Positions 1 to 5,473 of a DNA stretch of 12,789 nt are shown here, piece by piece (the first letter of the stretch is position 1; each line of letters begins with the position of its first letter). Source of the DNA: an uncultured Bacillaceae bacterium (GTDB lineage Bacteria; Bacillota; Bacilli; Bacillales; Alkalibacillaceae). The notes beneath the pieces were generated by a model. It ran no database searches. It worked only from the letters and a program-made list of their open reading frames with translations, and was not told where the DNA came from. A program made the position numbers and the translations under genes. The stretch spans positions 1 through 12,789 of the forward strand of contig CALKAL010000143.1 of the NCBI GenBank assembly GCA_937983065.1. The letters run 5' to 3'.

Positions 1-156
1 TCTCGGGGACAAATCTATCGTGGATCTCTTGAGTTTTGGTCTCGATGTGGCTTCTCGGGGACAAAACTTTCGCGGGATTTATAAGATTTGGTCTTGATAC
101 AGCATCTCGAGGACAAATCTTTCACGGAACAACTGGGGTTTGGTCTTGAGTTGCCT
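1..156. repeat. Three tandem 52-bp hairpin-forming repeat units
   Basis: Units begin at 1, 53 and 105, each opening with TCTCGRGGACAAA and closing with a TTTGGTCT(C/T)GA segment, so the period is exactly 52 bases. Within each unit the opening and closing segments are imperfect inverted repeats: in the third unit CTCGAGGACAAATC (105-118 region) pairs with the segment ending GGTCTTGAG near 150, with one mismatch and some G-U pairs. The array may extend beyond the left edge of the window. A period of 52 is not a multiple of three, which argues against the units being coding. An isolated relative with the same spacing between conserved arms lies at 12746-12786. Function is unknown; a dispersed intergenic element is my inference. 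Confidence 0.85.
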
Positions 157-414
157 TCTATAAAAAATATCGAGCTTATCCAGAAGTTTGGGGCTTATAT
201 CCAGAGGTCTAGACCTTTTATTCAGAAGTTCAGTCCTTATATCCAGAAGTCTGGGCCTCTTATCCAGAAGTTCAGCCCTTATATCCAGAAGTTTAGTCCC
301 CGTACCCAGAAGTCCAGCCCATATATCCAGAAGTTCAGGACATATATCCAGAAGTTCAGGCTATTAATCCAGAAGTTCAAACCTTTTATCAAGAACCTCA
401 TCAACGATACTTAA
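88..414 (+). CDS. Doubtful ORF read through the 21-bp repeats
   Basis: A 108-codon reading frame opens at a TTG and carries ten IQKFSPY-like seven-residue units from residue 31 to about residue 100. Against it being a gene: there is no ribosome binding site before the TTG, the first 23 or so codons lie inside the 52-bp hairpin repeats, whose period shifts the frame from unit to unit, and any 21-bp repeat without a stop in one frame stays open automatically. In its favour: the QK core is invariant except for one K-to-R change, and some unit differences are third-position changes. I regard it as more likely spurious than real. Confidence 0.18.
   Translation: MVLIQHLEDKSFTEQLGFGLELPSIKNIELIQKFGAYIQRSRPFIQKFSPYIQKSGPLIQKFSPYIQKFSPRTQKSSPYIQKFRTYIQKFRLLIQKFKPFIKNLINDT
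178..408. repeat. 21-bp tandem repeat array, about ten units plus a degenerate eleventh
   Basis: Units start every 21 bases from 178 (178, 199, 220, 241 and so on to 367), each beginning with a close match to ATCCAGAAGTTCAG followed by a variable seven-base end, usually CCCTTAT-like. The unit at 388 keeps only ATCAAGAA. Because 21 is a multiple of three, one frame stays open through the whole array and reads as the heptad-like peptide I-Q-K-F-S-P-Y. The array begins about 20 bases after the last 52-bp hairpin unit. I cannot tell from sequence alone whether this is a non-coding minisatellite or a repeat-coded peptide. Confidence 0.9.
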
Positions 415-500
415 AGAAAAACAGCACCAGCGAAACTTATTCCTACCCACTAACGTTATTGATAATATAACCGATATATTTATTTGGGAGTGTGAAATCT

Positions 501-833
501 ATGGAGGATAAAATAGTCGTCATCATTATTATTGCGGTTTGTATATTACCTCTCGTTATTTTCGGCATCATTTTTTTAAACGGTAAAGGTACATCTTTAA
601 TTGCAGGATTTAATGCAAAGACAGAAGAGGAAAAAAGTCAATACGATACCGTTGCTCTTTGTAAGTTTTTAGGGAAAATGATGTTTCTTTTATCATTTAG
701 TATGTTGTTTTGGATTATTAGTGTTGCCTATGAAGAAATTTTGTTATTTATTTTCGGGATTGCGTTGTTCATTAGTATTATCGTCTTCATGATTGTTTAC
801 ATGAATACTGGAAATCGATTTAAGAAATTGTAA
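501..833 (+). CDS. Small membrane protein, DUF3784 family
   Basis: A 110-residue protein with three hydrophobic segments at about residues 4-26, 60-76 and 80-101 and a basic tail (RFKKL), so it is an integral membrane protein. The stretch between the first and second segments, GKGTSLIAGFNAKTEEEK (28-45) followed by YD and LCKF, is the hallmark pattern of DUF3784 proteins, which have no established function. I chose the ATG at 501 because GGGAG at 486-490 lies ten bases upstream; the in-frame GTG at 492 would sit only one base after it. The gene stands alone between the repeats and a convergent metal ATPase. A possible extended -10 (TGATAATAT at 460-468) is too weak to list separately. Confidence 0.8.
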   Translation: MEDKIVVIIIIAVCILPLVIFGIIFLNGKGTSLIAGFNAKTEEEKSQYDTVALCKFLGKMMFLLSFSMLFWIISVAYEEILLFIFGIALFISIIVFMIVYMNTGNRFKKL

Positions 834-847
834 TATCGTAATCTGCA

Positions 848-878
848 AAATAAAAAGGTGAGGCATAACCCCACCTTT
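848..878 (-). terminator. Intrinsic terminator of the metal ATPase gene
   Basis: AAAGGTG (854-860) and CACCTTT (872-878) form a perfect 7-bp stem, with an inner GG/CC pair. Read on the minus strand the hairpin is followed by TTTTTATTTT. It begins four bases after the ATPase stop codon. On the + strand there is no T-run after the stem, so it is unlikely to stop the convergent small membrane gene efficiently. Confidence 0.75.
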
Positions 879-881
879 GAT

Positions 882-2789
882 TCATGATGACTTCAACAAT
901 CTTAATCCGTTTAAAATAACTAAGATCGTACTTCCTTCATGGCCAATCACTCCGAGTGGTAATGTTAGCGATTGAGCGAAGTTAGCGGTAATTAATATTA
1001 AAATAACCGCAATCGAAAAGATTAAATTTTGCTTTATAATTCGATTGAGTCGTTGAGACATGTTAAAGGAAAATGATATATTTTCGAGTTCACTATTCAT
1101 TAAAACAATATCGGAAGTTTCAATCGCGACATCCGTTCCCGAACCCATCGCAATGCCGATATCTGCTTTCGCCATTGCTGGAGCATCGTTGACCCCATCA
1201 CCAACCATAATAACGGATCCGTATTCTTTCCTTAACTTTTCGACTTCAACGACTTTTTGTTCAGGTAAACATTCAGAAATCCATTCGGTTAATCCTGCCT
1301 CTTTACTAATCGTTTCGGCTGTTTTTTCGTTATCCCCAGTTATCATAATCGTTTTAATTCCTTTTTCATTTAACGTCTGGATTAACTGCTTTGCTTCTGG
1401 ACGAATTTGGTCTTTTACAGCGATCACACCAACGACCTCATTTTCCTTGCCAATTAGCATTGCTGTTTTTCCTTCATCCTGCAAGTTTATTTTTTTCTGT
1501 AAAATATCATCGGGGAAAATAATATTATCAGCCATTTTATTCATTAGACGCTCATTACCTACATACCAAGTTGAATCGTTGACCGTTGCTTTTACACCAT
1601 GCCCAGTAATGTCTTCCATTGATTGAACATTGAAAAGCGTTAAATCCTTATCTTTTCCGAAAGTGACAATTGCTTTAGCTAACGGGTGACTCGATTGATT
1701 TTCAATTGCTACAAGATGGCTTAAAATATCAGCTTCATCATAATTATTTCCGACGTAAAAATCGGTCACAGATGGTTTTCCTTCTGTAATCGTTCCTGTT
1801 TTATCAAAGGCGATAGCGTTTATTTTTGAAAATTGTTCTAAAAAGTGCCCGCCTTTTGCTAAAACCCCTTTTCGCGCTCCTGTGCTGATTGCGGATAAAA
1901 CGGCTGGCATGACCGAGGCGACTACCGCACAAGGTGATGCGACAACGAGAAGAACCATAGCTCGATAAAACGTCTCTTCAAAATCAAATCCTAACATCGG
2001 TGGGATAATTAACATTAATCCAACAACGACGAGGACAGTTATGACGTAAGGGCCTTCAATTTTTTCGATAATTTGTTGACTAGGTGGGCGATTTGCCTTC
2101 GCTTCCTCGACAAGCTTAATCATTTTTTGAAATAACGAATCTTCATTTCTTTTCGTCACTTCAACAACGAGGGAGCCTGTGCCGTTGATTGTTCCATTAA
2201 ACACATCATCACCAATTCGTTTATCAACAGGAATAGACTCTCCAGTAATGGCCGATTCGTCAATCGATGTTTCCCCATTTAAAATTTTTCCGTCAACGGG
2301 AATTCGTTCTCCGTTACGAACGAGGACCCGATCGCCAACATTAAGTTCATCTAATGAAACGGTAACTATGGATTGATCCTCCAAAAGTTTATTCGCTTTC
2401 TCAGGGGCCATTTGAATTAGTTTTGATAAATCGCGTTCACTTTTCTGATTCGCGTACGTTTCTAAAGCCCCACTTAATGAGAAGATGAAGATTAATATCG
2501 CACCTTCATGCCAATAACCGATATAGGCCGCCCCAAGTGCAGCAAGAATCATTAAAATTTCTACATTTAATGAACGGTCTTTAACTAAATCTAAAATACC
2601 TTCCTTCGCTTTATAATAACCACCAATGATATAAGCAAGAATGTAGAGGGTTATTGCTAAAGCTTCATTTTCAGGTGATTCGATAATGAATGCAATGACG
2701 ACAAACAGACCACCGATAATTGAAAATATAAGCTCCCGGTGTCTTGATATCGTTGCGAAAAAAGAGTTATTGTTTTGAGAAAGGTTCAT
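882..2789 (-). CDS. P1B-4-type heavy-metal-translocating P-type ATPase (PfeT/ZosA-like)
   Basis: A 635-residue metal-transporting P-type ATPase of the inner membrane. Visible motifs: actuator loop TGES (182-185), membrane metal site SPC (285-287), phosphorylation site DKTGT (329-333, Asp329 phosphorylated), an SSHPLAKA motif in the nucleotide domain, hinge GDGVND (530-535) and HEGST (617-621) in the last membrane helix. SPC together with HEGST, and the absence of an N-terminal CxxC metal-binding domain, are the signature of subgroup P1B-4, not of Cu (CPC) or Zn/Cd (CPC plus HMA domain) pumps. Family members export Co(II) or Fe(II); Bacillus subtilis PfeT (formerly ZosA) is a PerR-controlled Fe(II) exporter. 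The upstream PerR-like box supports that role here, but substrate choice is inference. Start: ATG with AAAGGTGG shortly upstream. Confidence 0.93.
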   Translation of the reverse strand: MNLSQNNNSFFATISRHRELIFSIIGGLFVVIAFIIESPENEALAITLYILAYIIGGYYKAKEGILDLVKDRSLNVEILMILAALGAAYIGYWHEGAILIFIFSLSGALETYANQKSERDLSKLIQMAPEKANKLLEDQSIVTVSLDELNVGDRVLVRNGERIPVDGKILNGETSIDESAITGESIPVDKRIGDDVFNGTINGTGSLVVEVTKRNEDSLFQKMIKLVEEAKANRPPSQQIIEKIEGPYVITVLVVVGLMLIIPPMLGFDFEETFYRAMVLLVVASPCAVVASVMPAVLSAISTGARKGVLAKGGHFLEQFSKINAIAFDKTGTITEGKPSVTDFYVGNNYDEADILSHLVAIENQSSHPLAKAIVTFGKDKDLTLFNVQSMEDITGHGVKATVNDSTWYVGNERLMNKMADNIIFPDDILQKKINLQDEGKTAMLIGKENEVVGVIAVKDQIRPEAKQLIQTLNEKGIKTIMITGDNEKTAETISKEAGLTEWISECLPEQKVVEVEKLRKEYGSVIMVGDGVNDAPAMAKADIGIAMGSGTDVAIETSDIVLMNSELENISFSFNMSQRLNRIIKQNLIFSIAVILILITANFAQSLTLPLGVIGHEGSTILVILNGLRLLKSS

Positions 2790-2821
2790 TAAACCCCCAC
2801 CTTTTTATAATCATTTTTATT

Positions 2822-2836
2822 TAATAATTATTATAA
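2822..2836 (-). promoter_or_regulatory. PerR-box-like operator
   Basis: TAATAATTATTATAA matches the 7-1-7 PerR consensus TTATAATnATTATAA at 13 of 14 defined positions. It sits immediately downstream of the -10, over the expected transcription start, where binding would block initiation. The palindromic core TAAT-n-ATTA is shared by Fur-family regulators, but the outer bases fit PerR better than Fur (TGATAAT) or Zur (TCGTAAT). The AT-rich surroundings raise the chance of accidental similarity. Confidence 0.62.
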
Positions 2837-2840
2837 TATA

Positions 2841-2849
2841 ATTATACCA
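2841..2849 (-). promoter_or_regulatory. Extended -10 promoter of the metal ATPase gene
   Basis: On the minus strand TGGTATAAT reads as a perfect extended -10 (TGnTATAAT). The hexamer 17 bases further upstream, TTTATT, matches the -35 consensus poorly, as is common where the -10 is extended. It lies about 50 bases before the start codon. Confidence 0.7.
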
Positions 2850-2943
2850 TTTACGCTTTAATGAATAAAGTGTTTTTCAAAAAATTTCAACTAAAAATGA
2901 TTTATTATATTTGTTTGGCTTATGATTTGCTTGTGTTAGTTGA

Positions 2944-2991
2944 AAAAATAGAAAAAGTCCTAATCCAACTACTAATAGATTGGATTAGGAC
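2944..2991 (-). terminator. Intrinsic terminator of glycyl-tRNA synthetase
   Basis: GTCCTAATCCAA (2957-2968) and TTGGATTAGGAC (2980-2991) form a perfect 12-bp stem with an 11-base loop. On the minus strand it is followed by TTTTTCTATTTTTT and starts six bases after the stop codon. Confidence 0.93.
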
Positions 2992-2997
2992 GTGATT

Positions 2998-4380
2998 TTA
3001 ATAATTAATTTGTTCTAATAAAAATGATTTCAAATCAGCAATAGGCATACGCGTCTGTTCCATCGTATCCCGATTTCTAACTGTAACCATATTGTCTTCT
3101 TTAGAATCGAAATCATACGTAATACAAAATGGTGTTCCGATTTCGTCATGACGGCGATACCGTTTTCCGATAGACCCTGAATCGTCGTAATCAACCATAA
3201 AATCCTTTGCTAAATCGCTAAATACTTCTTGAGCTTCTTCGGATAATTTTTTCGACAATGGGAAAACTGCTGCTTTAAACGGCGCAACAGCAGGATGGAA
3301 ACGCATAACCGTTCGTGTTGTACCATCTTCTAATTGCTCTTCCTCATAAGCGTCTGTTAAAAAAGCTAATGTGAGTCGATCGGCTCCTAGTGATGGTTCA
3401 ATGACATACGGAATATACCGTTCATTCGTCTGTTGATCGATATATTCTAAATCTTCACCGGAATGTTTGGCATGCTGTTTTAAATCAAAATCCGTCCGTG
3501 ATGCAACGCCCCAAAGCTCGCCCCAGCCGAAAGGAAATAAATATTCTAAGTCAACGGTTTCTTCACTGTAATGGGATAATTCATCCTCGTTATGTTCACG
3601 ACGGCGAATGAGCTCTTCTGTTAATCCTAAATTGATTAGCCAATTATGAGAGTAGTCTAACCAATAATTAAACCATTGTTTTTCTTCACCCGGCTTACAG
3701 AAAAACTCAATTTCCATCTGTTCGAATTCTCGAGTACGGAAAATGAAATTGCCTGGTGTTATTTCATTTCTAAAGCTTTTACCGATTTGCGCAATTCCAA
3801 AAGGCAGTTTTTTACGCATGGATCGTTGGACATTTTTAAAGTTAACGAAAATGCCTTGCGCTGTTTCTGGTCGTAAATAAATTTCGTTTGTCGAATCCTC
3901 AGTAACACCTTGAAACGTTTTAAACATTAAATTGAATTGACGGATATCGGTGAAGTCGTCCGCACCACAATTCGGACAAACGATTTTTTCATCCGCAACG
4001 ATTTGTTGCATTTCTTCAATTGGGAGTCCGTCAACAATTTTTTCAATACCCTTTGCTTCAAAATGATTTTCGATTAAATGGTCTGCACGATGTCTAGATT
4101 TACACTTTTTACAATCAATCATCGGGTCATTGAAGCTGTCTAAATGGCCAGAAGCTTCCCACGTTTTCGGATTCATTAAAATGGCTGCATCTAAGCCAAC
4201 GTTATAAGGGGATTCTTGAACGAATTTTTTCCACCATGCATCTTTTAAATTCTTCTTTAATTCGACACCTAAAGGGCCGTAATCCCATGTGTTTGCTAAT
4301 CCGCCGTAAATTTCTGAGCCTTGAAAGACGAACCCTCTATGTTTACAATGGTTAACAATTTGCTCCATATCCTTTGCCAT
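2998..4380 (-). CDS. glyS: Glycyl-tRNA synthetase, single-chain alpha2 type
   Basis: A class II aminoacyl-tRNA synthetase of 460 residues that charges tRNA-Gly with glycine using ATP. The catalytic core shows motif 2 as FRNEI (203-207) leading to RTREFEQME (215-223) and motif 3 as EPSLGADR (328-335). Paired cysteines CKKC (90-93) and CPNC (135-138) form the expected zinc-ribbon insertion, and the C-terminal part is the anticodon-binding domain. It belongs to the homodimeric type (sometimes called glyQS), not the two-gene alpha2beta2 GlyQ/GlyS type found in B. subtilis. AAGGAGG (4391-4397) lies nine to ten bases before the ATG. Expression is controlled by the T-box leader directly upstream; the gene is monocistronic, with a strong terminator. 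Confidence 0.97.
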   Translation of the reverse strand: MAKDMEQIVNHCKHRGFVFQGSEIYGGLANTWDYGPLGVELKKNLKDAWWKKFVQESPYNVGLDAAILMNPKTWEASGHLDSFNDPMIDCKKCKSRHRADHLIENHFEAKGIEKIVDGLPIEEMQQIVADEKIVCPNCGADDFTDIRQFNLMFKTFQGVTEDSTNEIYLRPETAQGIFVNFKNVQRSMRKKLPFGIAQIGKSFRNEITPGNFIFRTREFEQMEIEFFCKPGEEKQWFNYWLDYSHNWLINLGLTEELIRRREHNEDELSHYSEETVDLEYLFPFGWGELWGVASRTDFDLKQHAKHSGEDLEYIDQQTNERYIPYVIEPSLGADRLTLAFLTDAYEEEQLEDGTTRTVMRFHPAVAPFKAAVFPLSKKLSEEAQEVFSDLAKDFMVDYDDSGSIGKRYRRHDEIGTPFCITYDFDSKEDNMVTVRNRDTMEQTRMPIADLKSFLLEQINY

Positions 4381-4643
4381 GTTTAATTGGCCTCCTTCAT
4401 ATTTTTACCATTAAAAAACTCTCATCCATGGGCGTATAAAAGCCCAGGGACGAGAGTGATATTCCCGCGGTTCCACCCTGATTGGCACGAGTGTATACCC
4501 ATGCCCACTTTAAATAAAAAAATAAACTCGAGATCTGCCGCTTCACTAAACCGTGCTTCAGGCTTCCACCGCCCCTGAATCGCTTTATAGCAGAGGGTAT
4601 AGCTAAAAAGATCTGTCATCGTTTAAAAACGTATCATCAACTA
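4381..4643 (-). promoter_or_regulatory. Glycine T-box riboswitch leader
   Basis: This leader of about 263 nt senses uncharged tRNA-Gly and lets transcription continue into glyS. The T-box core AGGGTGGAACCGCGGGA reads on the minus strand at 4463-4479; its UGGA bulge complements the UCCA 3' end expected of tRNA-Gly. Stem I has the AG-bulge/apical-loop pattern AGGGGCGGTGGAAGCCT (within 4559-4577). The best specifier candidate is GGC at 4537-4539 followed by A, matching anticodon GCC; this placement is by pattern and not by folding. The downstream terminator competes with the antiterminator that includes the T-box core. Confidence 0.93.
4411..4457 (-). terminator. T-box-regulated terminator upstream of glyS
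   Basis: The arms at 4442-4457 and 4418-4433 pair at 15 of 16 positions (one G-U pair, one mismatch) around an eight-base loop. On the minus strand the stem is followed by TTTTTTAA. It lies just after the T-box core and before the glyS ribosome binding site. Confidence 0.92.
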
Positions 4644-4649
4644 GTGCTA

Positions 4650-4678
4650 ATATTAGCATATCCTTTTTTTAATCTCAA
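4650..4678 (-). promoter_or_regulatory. Promoter of the T-box-glyS unit
   Basis: On the minus strand: -35 TTGAGA (4673-4678, five of six), 17-base spacer, -10 TAATAT (4650-4655) preceded by TGC, which makes it an extended -10. Predicted start is near 4643. The -10 is centred in a perfect 14-bp palindrome, TGCTAATATTAGCA (4645-4658). Confidence 0.75.
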
Positions 4679-4731
4679 TAGTTATCCTCTTCAAATTACG
4701 CTTGAAATCGATGAAAGAGAAGGGCGTTTTC

Positions 4732-4740
4732 TGATATAAT
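4732..4740 (+). promoter_or_regulatory. Extended -10 promoter of the pcrB-pcrA-ligA-camS operon
   Basis: TGATATAAT is a perfect extended -10 (TGnTATAAT). No good -35 hexamer lies at 16-18 bases; TTGAAA at 4702-4707 is too far away. Predicted start is near 4747, leaving a short leader before the pcrB ribosome binding site. Confidence 0.7.
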
Positions 4741-4774
4741 GAAAAGCGTGTAGATTGATTTGGAGGAATTTATT

Positions 4775-5473
4775 GTGGATGTTAATTTTAATGAAATAAA
4801 ACATATGTTTAAGCTAGATCCGAACAAATATATTTCCGATGAAGATTTAGAGAAAATTTGTGAATCAGGTACAGACTGTATTATCGTCGGCGGAACGGAT
4901 AACGTCAAATTAGATGATGTATTGAATTTATTAGCACGGGTTAGACGCCATGTCGTTCCTATTATTTTAGAAATTTCAAATTTATCGTCGGTAACGCCAG
5001 GGTTCGATTATTATTTTATTCCTGTCGTTTTAAATAGTACTGAAACGAAATGGGTAACGGGATATCATCAGCAGGCCATTAAGGAATTTCGCCATTTTAT
5101 TAATTGGGATAATATGTTAGCTGAAGGATATATTATGCTTAATCCTGAATCTAAAGCCTACCAATATACACAGGCAAAAAGCTGTGATGACGATGATGTT
5201 GTCGCTTATGCAGAATTTGCTTCTAAGCTCCTTCATTTACCCTTCGTCTATTTAGAATATAGTGGAACTTACGGTGATACGCATTTAGTGAAAAAGGTCG
5301 CCGAAGTGTTAGACGATTCTTTATTAATTTATGGCGGCGGGATTAATTCAAAGGAAAAAGCGCAGGAAATGGCTGAAATAGCTGATATTATCGTCGTCGG
5401 TAATGTCATTTATGAAGATTTGAAAGCAGCATTAAAAACAGTACGAGCTGTGAAAAGGGTGGATGCAAAATGA
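4775..5473 (+). CDS. pcrB: PcrB, heptaprenylglyceryl phosphate synthase
   Basis: A 232-residue TIM-barrel prenyltransferase of the GGGPS/PcrB family. In Bacillus and relatives PcrB joins heptaprenyl diphosphate to sn-glycerol-1-phosphate, making an archaeal-type ether lipid precursor at the membrane. Family motifs seen: IIVGGTDN near the N-terminus, YLEYSGTYGD in the middle, and the phosphate-binding YGGGINS followed by ADIIVVGNVIYED at the C-terminus. I chose the GTG at 4775 because GGAGGA (4762-4767) lies seven bases before it; the in-frame TTG at 4760 would start inside that site. First gene of the operon; its stop overlaps the pcrA start in an ATGA, suggesting translational coupling. Confidence 0.95.
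   Translation: MDVNFNEIKHMFKLDPNKYISDEDLEKICESGTDCIIVGGTDNVKLDDVLNLLARVRRHVVPIILEISNLSSVTPGFDYYFIPVVLNSTETKWVTGYHQQAIKEFRHFINWDNMLAEGYIMLNPESKAYQYTQAKSCDDDDVVAYAEFASKLLHLPFVYLEYSGTYGDTHLVKKVAEVLDDSLLIYGGGINSKEKAQEMAEIADIIVVGNVIYEDLKAALKTVRAVKRVDAK

Noticed and set aside
1..408. Repeats considered as a CRISPR array
   Set aside because: The units are directly contiguous with no unique spacers of constant length, and no cas genes are present.
459..480. TTGATA with TATATT as a promoter for the DUF3784 gene
   Set aside because: The two hexamers are only ten bases apart, too close for a sigma-A promoter.
1060..1626. 188-codon + strand ORF opposite the metal ATPase
   Set aside because: It lies wholly antisense to a well-conserved P-type ATPase with intact motifs and has a low-complexity composition typical of a shadow frame.
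4422..4619. ORFs on both strands across the T-box leader
   Set aside because: The sequence is fully explained by the structured glycine T-box RNA and its terminator.
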